Shown here in pieces: positions 1 through 6,849 of a stretch of DNA of 33,595 nucleotides (position 1 is the stretch's first letter; the number at the start of each line of letters is the position of its first letter). The position numbers were made by a program, and so were the translations under genes. This DNA comes from Variovorax boronicumulans NBRC 103145 (GTDB lineage Bacteria; Pseudomonadota; Gammaproteobacteria; Burkholderiales; Burkholderiaceae_C). The DNA lies in the NCBI RefSeq assembly GCF_001591345.1, contig NZ_BCUS01000069.1, forward strand, positions 1-33,595, given 5' to 3'. The notes under the pieces were generated by a model. The model had not been told where the DNA came from and did not search any database. It worked only from the letters and a program-made list of their open reading frames with translations.

Positions 1-707
1 GCGGCAGGGGGCGTCGCCGGCGAACTCACGACGATGGCCGCCGGCGGCAGCACGGGCGTGGGGGGCGTGGCCGGCACGATGCGGGGCGTGTGCTGTCCGG
101 GCGGCGTGACGGCCGGCACAGGCACGAGTTTTTGCGACGAGACCGGGCGCACTGGCAGGGCGGCGCCGCGGGGCTTGGGCGGAGCACTCTCGGCGAGCTT
201 GCGTTTTTCTTCTTCGCTCAGCGCCTGGTACTGCTCCCACTTGAGCTTGCGCTCGTCGGCAGGCACGCGCTTGACCTCGGCGAAATTCAGGCGGGCCTGG
301 GCGCGCTGCTGGTTGCTCAGCGCCGCCCATTCGATCATGCGGCTGTGCAGCGTGACCTGGTCGTCGGCGGGCATGTTCGCGTAGTTGCGCGACAAGGCCA
401 GCCACTTGCGCTTCTGGCCGGCGTTCAGCGTGTTCCAGTGCGAAGCCAGCGGCTTCAGGGCGTGCTGCTGCTCATTGCTCAGTTCGTTCCACAGGGGCTT
501 GGTCGTGGCAACGGCCTTGGGGCTTGCCGCGCCATTGGTGGCTGCGGCGTGCGTGGCGGGCTTGGCGGTTTCGGGCAGCGTCTGTGCATCGGCCAGCGTC
601 AGGCCGAAGGCAGCGGCTGCCAGCGCACCCGCCCAAACGACGGCGCCCGCCGGGAGCGGGCGCAACGGAAGCAGGGCTTTCGCACGGGAAACGGAGCGGC
701 GTCGCAT
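1..707 (-). CDS. DUF3106 domain protein, C-terminus cut by window edge
   Basis: The frame is open from an ATG at 705-707 to the window start, about 235 codons with no stop, so the C-terminus lies outside. The N-terminus is a signal-peptide-like segment: several Arg and a Lys, then a hydrophobic Ala/Leu stretch ending near an ADAQT site, which predicts export. The middle is rich in Trp, Gln, Asn and Leu, with repeated short motifs of the type W-x-x-L-S-x-x-Q-R and L-S-x-E-E-K-R-K, as in DUF3106 proteins. After about residue 170 it becomes a Pro/Ala/Val-rich low-complexity tail. It lies 17 bases after the DUF3619 gene on the same strand and is probably the third gene of the sigma-factor operon. 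The family has no established function; a periplasmic role tied to the sigma factor is inferred from context only. Confidence 0.8.
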   Translation of the reverse strand, partial: MRRRSVSRAKALLPLRPLPAGAVVWAGALAAAAFGLTLADAQTLPETAKPATHAAATNGAASPKAVATTKPLWNELSNEQQHALKPLASHWNTLNAGQKRKWLALSRNYANMPADDQVTLHSRMIEWAALSNQQRAQARLNFAEVKRVPADERKLKWEQYQALSEEEKRKLAESAPPKPRGAALPVRPVSSQKLVPVPAVTPPGQHTPRIVPATPPTPVLPPAAIVVSSPATPPA

Positions 708-724
708 TCGGTCGGGCAAGGTGT

Positions 725-1150
725 TCAGTCGGAGGCGCTGTCGGACTTCAGGAATTGGGCGAAGCCGGGATCGGTGTAGGCGGCGGGCGGCAGGTCGCCC
801 GTCAGCAGGGCCGAGTCGACCTCGGCGAGTTCGCTGGCGCGGTCGTCGTCCTGCAGCACGCTGATGGTGATCAGGCCGGCCACCAGGGCGATCAGGGGCA
901 CCACGGAACCGATGCGGGTCCACCAGCTGCCGCCCAACGTGACCGTGTGGCCCGACTGGACCGCGACGGGCGCCGTGCGCAGCTGCGGCGCCTGCTTGCG
1001 CGCGGCCACGGCCTGCGAACGGGCAACGCGCAGACGCTCGCTGATGTCGTGCGGCAAGGCTTGATTGCCGTCCGACAGCCGGGCCGCCAGCCGTTGGCCG
1101 AAGCGGTCTTCTGCTGCGCTGGATTGAGAGGTTGGAACCTTAGTGTTCAT
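725..1150 (-). CDS. DUF3619 family single-span membrane protein
   Basis: A 141-residue protein. Residues 1-75 are polar and charged, residues 79-99 form one hydrophobic span (GSVVPLIALVAGLITISV region), and about 40 acidic residues follow, ending in a Pro/Tyr-containing tail. The chosen ATG at 1148-1150 has an AAGGGA ribosome-binding site inside the end of the sigma gene; a longer in-frame start further upstream would overlap that gene much more. Its start overlaps the sigma stop by 4 bases (ATGA), the usual sign of translational coupling. A small membrane protein directly after an ECF sigma gene is the usual place for an anti-sigma factor, so that role is plausible, but no zinc-binding HxxxCxxC motif is visible and the family is uncharacterised. 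The likely product is inner-membrane with a cytoplasmic N-terminus. Confidence 0.85.
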   Translation of the reverse strand: MNTKVPTSQSSAAEDRFGQRLAARLSDGNQALPHDISERLRVARSQAVAARKQAPQLRTAPVAVQSGHTVTLGGSWWTRIGSVVPLIALVAGLITISVLQDDDRASELAEVDSALLTGDLPPAAYTDPGFAQFLKSDSASD

Positions 1151-1713
1151 AGCGATATTCCCTTGGCCTTGAGCGCCTTGCTCAGAGCGTGGACAGCTCG
1201 CGAACAATGGGTTTTGACGCTGCCCTCGGAGCAGCCCATTGCGGCGGCCGTCTCTGCGACGTCCATTTCCTCCCAGTAACGCATCAGGAAAGCCTCGCGT
1301 TGACGGCCGGGCAAAGCCGCGATCTGTTCTTCGATTTCGTGAAAGACCTGACTGCGGCGGGTGGTGTCTTCGGCGCTCTCCGATTCTCTGGAGTCGGTTG
1401 GCGAGACGAAGTTCTCCAGCAGGTCGAAATCTTCGCCGTTGTCGGCCGGTTCGAAGTCGCTCAGATTGGAAAAAAGCGCGCGGCGGGTCTTCTGGCGGCG
1501 GAACCAGTCGAGCGTGCAGTTCGACAGGATGCGCTGGAACAGCATTGGCAGTTCCTCGGCAGGCTTGTCGCCGTAGTGCTGGGCCAGCTTCATCATGCTG
1601 TCCTGCACGATGTCCAAGGCCGCTTCTTCGTCCCGCACGTGATAGACCGAGCGCTTGAAGGCCCGTCGTTCGACGTTTTTCAGGAAGTCGGAGAGTTCGT
1701 GTTCAGTAGCCAA
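1147..1713 (-). CDS. ECF-type RNA polymerase sigma factor
   Basis: The 188-residue protein has the two ECF domains. Sigma region 2 covers about residues 10-80 (DEEAALDIVQDSMMKLA, then the DWFRRQK promoter-melting segment). Region 4 covers about residues 125-185, with a helix-turn-helix around MDVAETAAAMGCSEGSVKTH. Between them is an acidic linker (residues 85-115). The only in-frame start after the upstream stop is TTG at 1711-1713, and no Shine-Dalgarno sequence precedes it, so translation is probably weak or leaderless. It heads a three-gene operon with the DUF3619 and DUF3106 genes and is divergent from ilvI. An envelope-related regulon is suggested by those membrane and exported partners but is not shown by the sequence. 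Confidence 0.9.
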   Translation of the reverse strand: MATEHELSDFLKNVERRAFKRSVYHVRDEEAALDIVQDSMMKLAQHYGDKPAEELPMLFQRILSNCTLDWFRRQKTRRALFSNLSDFEPADNGEDFDLLENFVSPTDSRESESAEDTTRRSQVFHEIEEQIAALPGRQREAFLMRYWEEMDVAETAAAMGCSEGSVKTHCSRAVHALSKALKAKGISL

Positions 1714-1962
1714 ATGAGAGGGGGCGGCGGGACGCGCCGCGTGGGGAGGATGTTTGGCGAACGCTCATGTTTTTATGCCGCGGATTATGCCTTTGTGCCA
1801 AGACAGGGCACCTGAAGCGAGTCTGAACGCGCCGGTAGTGTCATAATCCGCCTTGCAAGTCAAAAGGCAAACGGGTCACGGTCCGGCGGAACATCAGTCC
1901 GCTCATGGCTTTGGCCTCAAGTCCTGGCGCGGCCCCACAAGGGCTGGCAAGGGGCACCCAAG

Positions 1963-1983
1963 GTTTTTCGTTCCCGAAAAAAC
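1963..1983 (+). promoter_or_regulatory. A/U-rich hairpin just before the ilvI ribosome-binding site
   Basis: GTTTTTCG at 1963-1970 can pair with CGAAAAAAC at 1975-1983 around a TTCC loop. It sits three bases before the AAAGG ribosome-binding site of ilvI. A 29-codon open frame (1905-1994) covers it and stops three bases before the ilvI ATG; that frame is Ala/Gly-rich, not branched-chain-rich. A role in translation control is possible but unproven. The rest of 1714-1996 is the divergent promoter region, in which I could not place a convincing -35/-10 pair. Confidence 0.3.
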
Positions 1984-1996
1984 ACAAAGGTTGATC

Positions 1997-3781
1997 ATGG
2001 AAATCTCGAAGGCGGAACTCGCTTCCGCAGCAGCCGCGTCCTCTGGCGCCGGCAACACCACGCAAGAACTCATGGGCGCTGAAGTGCTGGTCAAGGCACT
2101 GCAGGCCGAAGGCGTCCAGTACATCTGGGGCTACCCGGGCGGCGCGGTTCTCTACATCTACGACGCGTTCTACAAGCAGGACACCATCCAGCACGTGCTG
2201 GTGCGCCACGAACAGGCCGCCGTGCACGCTGCCGACGGCTATGCGCGCGCCACCGGCGAAGTCGGCGTGGCACTGGTCACCTCCGGCCCCGGCCTGACCA
2301 ATGCGGTCACCGGCATCGCGACGGCGTACATGGACTCGATCCCGATGGTGATCATTTCCGGTCAGGTGCCGACGGCCGCCATCGGCCTCGACGCCTTCCA
2401 GGAATGCGACACGGTCGGCATCACGCGCCCCATCGTCAAGCACAATTTCCTCGTCAAGGATCCGAAGGATCTGGCCATGACGATGAAGAAGGCCTTCCAT
2501 ATCGCGCGCAGCGGCCGTCCCGGCCCCGTGGTGGTGGACGTGCCGAAGGACGTTTCCTTCAAGAAGATTCCGTATAGCGGCTATCCCGACAAGGTCGAGA
2601 TGCGCTCGTACAACCCGGTGCGCAAGGGCCACGGCGGGCAGATCCGCAAGGCGTTGCAACTGCTGCTGGCGGCCAAGCGCCCCTACATCTACACCGGCGG
2701 CGGCGTGCTCCTGGGCAATGCCACGAACGAGCTGCGCACGCTGGTCGACATGCTGGGGTACCCCGTCACGAACACGCTGATGGGCCTGGGCGCCTATCCG
2801 GCGAGCGACCGCAAGTTCCTGGGCATGCTGGGCATGCACGGCACCATCGAAGCCAACAACGCGATGCAGAACTGCGACGTGCTGCTGGCCGTGGGCGCGC
2901 GCTTCGACGACCGCGTGATCGGCAACCCGAAGCACTTCGCGCAGAACGAACGCAAGATCATCCACGTCGACATCGACCCGTCGAGCATCTCCAAGCGCGT
3001 GAAGGTCGACATCCCGATCGTCGGCGACGTGAAGGACGTGCTCACCGAACTCATCTCGATGATCCGCGAGAGCACCACCAAGCCCGACGCCGGTGCGCTG
3101 GCCGATTGGTGGAAAACCATCGAAAGCTGGCGCTCGCGCGACTGCCTCAAGTACGACCGCGACAACAAGGACGTGATCAAGCCGCAGTTCGTGGTCGAGA
3201 CCCTCTGGAACATGACCAAGGACGCCGACACGTACATCACGTCGGACGTCGGCCAGCACCAGATGTGGGCCGCCCAGTACTACCGCTTCGACGAGCCGCG
3301 CCGCTGGATCAATTCGGGCGGCCTGGGCACCATGGGCGTGGGCATTCCCTACGCCATGGGCATCAAGCTCGCCAAGCCCGACTCGGAAGTGTTCACCATC
3401 ACCGGCGAAGGCTCGGTGCAGATGTGCATCCAGGAGCTCTCGACCTGCCTGCAGTACAACACGCCGATCAAGATCTGCTCGCTCAACAACCGCTACCTGG
3501 GCATGGTGCGCCAGTGGCAGGAGATCGAATACTCCGGCCGCTACAGCCACAGCTACATGGACGCGCTGCCCAACTTCGTGAAGCTCGCCGAGGCCTATGG
3601 CCACGTCGGCATGCTGATCGAGCGTCCACAAGACGTGGAGCCGGCGCTGCGCGAGGCGCGCAAGCTCAAGGACCGCACGGTGTTCATGGATTTCCGTACC
3701 GACCCCACCGAGAACGTGTTCCCGATGGTCAAGGCCGGCATGGGCATCACCGAGATGCTGCTGGGTTCCGAAGATCTCTGA
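1997..3781 (+). CDS. ilvI: Acetolactate synthase large (catalytic) subunit
   Basis: This thiamine-diphosphate enzyme condenses two pyruvates, or pyruvate with 2-oxobutyrate, in the first shared step of valine, leucine and isoleucine synthesis. The 594-residue protein has the expected three domains: an N-terminal TPP pyrimidine-binding domain (about 25-190) with the catalytic Glu72 in HEQAAVHAADGYA, a central domain (about 215-350), and a C-terminal TPP-binding domain with the metal motif G470-E-G-S to N497-N498. The motif reads GEGS where most members have GDGS; the Glu still offers a carboxylate for the metal. The ATG at 1997 is chosen because AAAGG lies just upstream; the frame stays open 48 codons further 5' but without a good start. 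It is followed by its regulatory subunit ilvH and then ilvC, the normal operon order. Confidence 0.97.
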   Translation: MEISKAELASAAAASSGAGNTTQELMGAEVLVKALQAEGVQYIWGYPGGAVLYIYDAFYKQDTIQHVLVRHEQAAVHAADGYARATGEVGVALVTSGPGLTNAVTGIATAYMDSIPMVIISGQVPTAAIGLDAFQECDTVGITRPIVKHNFLVKDPKDLAMTMKKAFHIARSGRPGPVVVDVPKDVSFKKIPYSGYPDKVEMRSYNPVRKGHGGQIRKALQLLLAAKRPYIYTGGGVLLGNATNELRTLVDMLGYPVTNTLMGLGAYPASDRKFLGMLGMHGTIEANNAMQNCDVLLAVGARFDDRVIGNPKHFAQNERKIIHVDIDPSSISKRVKVDIPIVGDVKDVLTELISMIRESTTKPDAGALADWWKTIESWRSRDCLKYDRDNKDVIKPQFVVETLWNMTKDADTYITSDVGQHQMWAAQYYRFDEPRRWINSGGLGTMGVGIPYAMGIKLAKPDSEVFTITGEGSVQMCIQELSTCLQYNTPIKICSLNNRYLGMVRQWQEIEYSGRYSHSYMDALPNFVKLAEAYGHVGMLIERPQDVEPALREARKLKDRTVFMDFRTDPTENVFPMVKAGMGITEMLLGSEDL

Positions 3782-3886
3782 TCCGGAACATTCGTTCGTT
3801 CAACCTTTACTGACGAATCTATTGCCCGCCAAGCCCGCGCATTACCGTGCACGGGGGAGGGCGGCGAAAAGAGGAGTCACGCCAAC

Positions 3887-4378
3887 ATGAAACACATCAT
3901 TGCAGTGCTGCTGGAAAACGAGCCGGGTGCTCTTTCCCGCGTGGTGGGCCTGTTCTCGGCCCGTGGCTACAACATCGAATCGCTGACCGTGGCGCCGACC
4001 GAGGACGCAAGCCTCTCGCGCATGACCATCGTCACCAACGGCTCGGACGACGTGATCGAGCAGATCACCAAGCACCTGAACCGTCTCATCGAGGTCGTGA
4101 AGGTGGTCGACCTGACCGAAGGCGCCTACACCGAGCGCGAGCTCATGATGGTGAAGGTGCGTGCGGTGGGCAAGGAACGCGAGGAAATGATGCGCATGGC
4201 GGAAATCTTCCGTGGCCGCATCATCGACGTGACCGACAAGAGCTACACCATCGAGCTCACTGGCGATCACGGCAAGAACGACGCTTTCCTGGAAGCGATC
4301 GACCGCGGCGCCATCCTCGAGACGGTGCGCACCGGCGCCAGCGGCATCGGGCGCGGCGAACGCATCCTGCGGGTCTGA
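3887..4378 (+). CDS. ilvH: Acetolactate synthase small (regulatory) subunit
   Basis: The 163-residue protein is the regulatory partner of the catalytic subunit, raising its activity and giving valine feedback inhibition. An N-terminal ACT domain (residues 2-75) carries Asn11, Gly14 and Asn29 in the same positions as in Escherichia coli IlvH, where changes at these sites are known to relieve valine inhibition. This suggests the enzyme here is valine-sensitive. The second half (about 80-160) is the ALS small-subunit C-terminal domain. The start is supported by AGAGGAG about 10 bases upstream. It lies 105 bases after ilvI and 148 bases before ilvC, and the second gap holds a palindromic repeat. 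Confidence 0.97.
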   Translation: MKHIIAVLLENEPGALSRVVGLFSARGYNIESLTVAPTEDASLSRMTIVTNGSDDVIEQITKHLNRLIEVVKVVDLTEGAYTERELMMVKVRAVGKEREEMMRMAEIFRGRIIDVTDKSYTIELTGDHGKNDAFLEAIDRGAILETVRTGASGIGRGERILRV

Positions 4379-4405
4379 CACCATGATTCGGAGCTCAGTC
4401 GCTGC

Positions 4406-4483
4406 CCGTTCGGGCTGAGCTTGTCGAAGCCTCCGCGCGAGCGGGGACTGCATTGAGCCCTTCGACAGGCTCAGGACGAACGG
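4406..4483. repeat. REP-like inverted repeat between ilvH and ilvC
   Basis: The left arm at 4406-4430 (CCGTTCGGGCTGAGCTTGTC and on) and the right arm at 4458-4483 match as inverted copies at 21 of 25 positions, with a 27-base spacer. The unit contains the CTGAGC-N-TGTCGAAG core of a short palindromic repeat found between genes of many high-GC proteobacteria. Transcribed, it would form a long stem-loop inside the ilv transcript, which could protect the upstream message or attenuate ilvC. No other copy was noticed in this window. Confidence 0.75.
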
Positions 4484-4526
4484 CACAACAACACACTGCA
4501 ACTCGCTTATCTATCTGGAGAACATC

Positions 4527-5543
4527 ATGAAGGTTTATTACGACAAGGACGCGGACCTGAGCCTCATCAAGGGCAAGACGGTTGCCATCATCGGCTACGG
4601 CTCGCAAGGCCACGCACACGCGCAGAACCTGAACGACAGCGGCGTCAAGGTCGTGGTCGGCCTGCGCAAGGGCGGCGCTTCGTGGGACAAGGTTGGCAAG
4701 GCCGGCCTGCAGGTCGCTGAAGTCGCTGACGCCGTGAAGTCGGCCGACGTCGTCATGATCCTGCTGCCCGACGAGCAGATCGCCGCCGTCTACAAGAACG
4801 ACGTGGCCCCGAACATCAAGGAAGGCGCTTCGCTCGTCTTCGCGCACGGCTTCAACGTGCACTACGGTTTCGTGCAGCCGCGCGCCGACCTCGACGTGTG
4901 GATGGTCGCTCCCAAGGCTCCGGGCCACACCGTGCGCGGCACGTACACGCAAGGTGGCGGCGTGCCGCACCTGATCGCGGTGCACCAGGACAAGAGCGGC
5001 AAGGCGCGTGACCTCGCGCTGAGCTACGCCACCGCCAACGGCGGCGGCAAGGCCGGCATCATCGAGACCAACTTCCGCGAAGAAACCGAGACCGACCTCT
5101 TCGGCGAGCAAGCGGTTCTGTGCGGCGGCACGGTCGAGCTGATCAAGGCTGGTTTCGAAACGCTGGTGGAAGCCGGCTACGCGCCCGAAATGGCGTACTT
5201 CGAATGCCTGCACGAGCTGAAGCTGATCGTCGACCTGATCTACGAAGGCGGCATCGCCAACATGAACTACTCGATCTCGAACAACGCCGAATACGGCGAG
5301 TACGTCACGGGCCCGCGCATCGTGACCGACGAGACCAAGAAGGCCATGAAGAAGGTCCTGCAGGACATCCAGACCGGCGAATACGCCAAGAGCTTCGTGC
5401 TCGAAGCCGCTGCCGGCCAACCGGTGCTGATCAGCCGCCGTCGCTTGAACGCTGAGCATCAGATCGAAGTCGTCGGCGAAAAGCTGCGCGCGATGATGCC
5501 CTGGATCAAGAAGAACAAGCTGGTCGACCAGACCCGGAACTAA
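4527..5543 (+). CDS. ilvC: Ketol-acid reductoisomerase (NADP+), class I
   Basis: It catalyses the Mg2+- and NADPH-dependent isomeroreduction of acetolactate or acetohydroxybutyrate, the second shared step of branched-chain amino acid synthesis. At 338 residues it is the short class I form. The N-terminal Rossmann domain has the dinucleotide motif G23-Y-G-S-Q-G28. The AHGFNVHYG segment and the motif APKAPGHTVR follow. The all-helical C-terminal domain carries the acidic metal ligands in EETETDLFGEQ and the later ELKLIVDLIYEGG stretch. A CTGGAGAAC ribosome-binding site precedes the ATG. It is co-directional with ilvI and ilvH; the palindromic repeat upstream may modulate its expression relative to them. 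Confidence 0.98.
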   Translation: MKVYYDKDADLSLIKGKTVAIIGYGSQGHAHAQNLNDSGVKVVVGLRKGGASWDKVGKAGLQVAEVADAVKSADVVMILLPDEQIAAVYKNDVAPNIKEGASLVFAHGFNVHYGFVQPRADLDVWMVAPKAPGHTVRGTYTQGGGVPHLIAVHQDKSGKARDLALSYATANGGGKAGIIETNFREETETDLFGEQAVLCGGTVELIKAGFETLVEAGYAPEMAYFECLHELKLIVDLIYEGGIANMNYSISNNAEYGEYVTGPRIVTDETKKAMKKVLQDIQTGEYAKSFVLEAAAGQPVLISRRRLNAEHQIEVVGEKLRAMMPWIKKNKLVDQTRN

Positions 5544-5558
5544 AGCCCCCCGGCTTTT
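5542..5558 (+). terminator. Short stem-loop overlapping the ilvC stop codon
   Basis: AAAGCC at 5542-5547 pairs with GGCTTT at 5552-5557 around a CCCC loop, and one more T follows. It begins inside the ilvC TAA stop. The stem is short and the T run weak, so on its own it is a marginal terminator; a stronger one lies at 5669-5698. Confidence 0.35.
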
Positions 5559-5655
5559 CACTCCGCTTCGCTGCGTGTAATTTGCCACCCCCCGAGGGGG
5601 AGGCGCGGCTCGCCTTGGGGCGGCCCGGCGGCGGCCGCCTCGGCCGCCTTTGAAG
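5559..5655. repeat. GC-rich intergenic repeat-like element after ilvC
   Basis: This stretch has CTCCGCTTCGCTGCGTGTAA followed by a CCCCCCGAGGGGG palindrome and a GGCCCGGCGGCGGCCGCC block. That is the general form of a non-coding dispersed repeat I associate with Comamonadaceae genomes. It is not coding in any convincing frame. Only one copy is in this window, so its repetitive nature is knowledge-based and not seen here. Confidence 0.45.
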
Positions 5656-5668
5656 CACGCAAATCAGA

Positions 5669-5698
5669 GGGCCACCCGTCGCGGTGGCCCTTTTGTTT
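5669..5698 (+). terminator. Rho-independent terminator of the ilv operon
   Basis: GGGCCACC at 5669-5676 pairs perfectly with GGTGGCCC at 5683-5690 around a CGTCGC loop, followed by TTTTGTTT. This is a canonical intrinsic terminator 125 bases after ilvC and should separate the ilvIHC transcript from pssA. Confidence 0.85.
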
Positions 5699-5738
5699 GA
5701 AGGGGAGTGCACGGGTCCCCTGAACTACACTGCGAAGC

Positions 5739-5822
5739 ATGCGATTCACAGACCAAGATGCTATCGAATGGATAGCTGATCGGGCAGTTCCCACGAGGGA
5801 CGGAGGCCAATTCAATGCATGA
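5739..5822 (+). CDS. Possible 27-codon upstream frame overlapping the pssA start
   Basis: An ATG at 5739 opens a 27-codon frame (MRFTDQDAIEWIADRAVPTR and on) whose TGA at 5820-5822 lies just inside pssA, overlapping its first codons in another frame. A strong ribosome-binding site is not seen before it. It could be a coupling or leader peptide, or chance; I find no homology that I recognise. Confidence 0.2.
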   Translation: MRFTDQDAIEWIADRAVPTRDGGQFNA

Positions 5823-6639
5823 CGACACCGTCCCCGACGACGCGCAGCCGCGCAAGCGTCGCAAGGGCATCTACATCCTGCCGAACCTGTTCACGCTGGC
5901 GGCGTTGTTCGGCGGCTTCTACTCGGTCGTGATGGCCATGAACGCGCGCTTCGACCTGGCCGCGCTCGGCGTGTTCGCCGCGATGGTGCTCGACAGCCTC
6001 GACGGACGCGTGGCCCGCATGACCAACACGCAAAGCGCGTTCGGCGAGCAGATGGACTCGCTGTCCGACATGGTGTCGTTCGGCGCCGCGCCCGCGCTCA
6101 TCGCCTACGAGTGGTCGCTCAAGGGGCTGGGGCGCTGGGGCTGGATCGCCGCCTTCGTGTACTGCGCCTGCGCCGCGCTGCGGCTCGCGCGCTTCAACGT
6201 CAATACGGGCGTGGTCGACAAGCGCTGGTTCCAGGGCCTGCCGTCCCCGGCGGCCGCGGCATTGGTGGCGGGCTTCATCTGGCTCGTCAACGAATGGGGC
6301 AAGCGTGGTGGCGAGGTGCTGTACCTCTCGTGGACGCAGATCACCTGGGTCACCTTCGCCTTCACGCTGTACGCGGGTCTCACTATGGTGACCAATGCGC
6401 CGTTCTACAGCTTCAAGGACATCCAGATGAAGAAGAGCGTGCCCTTCGTCGTGATCGTGCTGATCGCGCTGGGCATCGCGGTCATCAACATCCATCCGCC
6501 AACGGTGCTGTTCAGCCTCTTCGTGGCCTATGGTTTGAGCGGCTACGTGGTGTACGCGTGGCGCAAGGCCAAGGGCCAGCCGGTGAGCGTGATCAGCACC
6601 TCGACCGAAGAGCCCGACGAGCGGGGACTGCACAACTGA
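5815..6639 (+). CDS. pssA: CDP-diacylglycerol--serine O-phosphatidyltransferase
   Basis: It makes phosphatidylserine from CDP-diacylglycerol and serine, the precursor of phosphatidylethanolamine, in the inner membrane. The 274-residue protein carries the full CDP-alcohol phosphatidyltransferase signature D-G-x2-A-R-x8-G-x3-D-x3-D at about residues 63-85 (DGRVAR, then GEQMDSLSD). Several hydrophobic spans lie on either side, and a polar C-terminal tail ends the protein. GGACGGAGG lies just before the ATG. It follows the ilv terminator and precedes the leucine attenuator, so it probably has its own promoter. In many relatives a phosphatidylserine decarboxylase gene (psd) lies beside pssA here; none is present in this window. 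Confidence 0.95.
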   Translation: MHDDTVPDDAQPRKRRKGIYILPNLFTLAALFGGFYSVVMAMNARFDLAALGVFAAMVLDSLDGRVARMTNTQSAFGEQMDSLSDMVSFGAAPALIAYEWSLKGLGRWGWIAAFVYCACAALRLARFNVNTGVVDKRWFQGLPSPAAAALVAGFIWLVNEWGKRGGEVLYLSWTQITWVTFAFTLYAGLTMVTNAPFYSFKDIQMKKSVPFVVIVLIALGIAVINIHPPTVLFSLFVAYGLSGYVVYAWRKAKGQPVSVISTSTEEPDERGLHN

Positions 6640-6652
6640 AGAAGCCCGGGCC

Positions 6653-6682
6653 TTCACAGGCCCGCAAAGGCTGTGCTACATT
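6653..6682 (+). promoter_or_regulatory. Candidate promoter of the leucine leader and leuA
   Basis: TTCACA at 6653-6658 (5 of 6 to the sigma70 -35 consensus) and TACATT at 6677-6682 (4 of 6 to the -10) are separated by 18 bases. The implied start site, near 6687-6690, falls only a few bases before the leader-peptide ATG at 6693, so the peptide would be translated with almost no 5' leader. Confidence 0.55.
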
Positions 6683-6692
6683 CGCAACCCTC

Positions 6693-6749
6693 ATGACCAA
6701 GATTTCGCTGCTGGCCCTACTAGCCCTCCCTCACGGGCGGAGACGGTAG
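6693..6749 (+). CDS. Leucine-rich leader peptide of the leuA attenuator
   Basis: An 18-codon frame, MTKISLLALLALPHGRRR, ends in TAG at 6747-6749, about 100 bases before leuA. Five codons are leucine (CTG CTG, CTA CTA, CTC), clustered in the middle. CTA is rare in DNA this GC-rich, so ribosome stalling there should be sensitive to charged leucyl-tRNA. It is followed at once by competing RNA structures including a terminator. This is the standard design of amino-acid leader peptides such as LeuL of enterobacteria, though the sequence is not homologous. No Shine-Dalgarno sequence precedes the ATG; with the promoter proposed at 6653-6682 it would be read from a nearly leaderless transcript. Confidence 0.85.
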   Translation: MTKISLLALLALPHGRRR

Positions 6750-6779
6750 CGCACGCGCTAATCCCTCATCACGGCCCGT
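6733..6779 (+). promoter_or_regulatory. Possible antiterminator and pause hairpin of the attenuator
   Basis: ACGGGC at 6733-6738, inside the end of the leader frame, can pair with GCCCGT at 6774-6779, which is the left arm of the terminator; the two pairings exclude each other. Between them TAGCG at 6747-6751 pairs with CGCTA at 6756-6760, starting at the leader stop codon. A ribosome stalled at the Leu codons would leave 6733-6738 free and favour antitermination; one reaching the stop would cover it. The pairings are seen in the sequence; the mechanism is inferred. Confidence 0.6.
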
Positions 6780-6808
6780 TCGCACCAGCAACGGGCCGTT
6801 TGTCTTTT
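6771..6808 (+). terminator. Attenuator terminator upstream of leuA
   Basis: ACGGCCCGTT at 6771-6780 and AACGGGCCGT at 6790-6799 form a perfect 10-bp stem with a nine-base loop, followed by TTGTCTTTT. It lies 22 bases after the leader-peptide stop and 42 bases before the leuA ATG, so it must be read through for leuA expression. Confidence 0.9.
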
Positions 6809-6849
6809 GGGGTTGCTGGTTGAGTTCCAACCATCACAGAGAAATCGAC

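Noticed and set aside
1841..3631. Open frame of about 600 codons antisense to ilvI
   Set aside because: The plus strand has unmistakable acetolactate synthase motifs; the antisense product is His/Val/Asp-rich with no recognisable domain.
5697..5731. Possible pssA promoter (TTGAAG, TACACT)
   Set aside because: The best-scoring hexamers are 23 bases apart and no combination gives an acceptable spacer.
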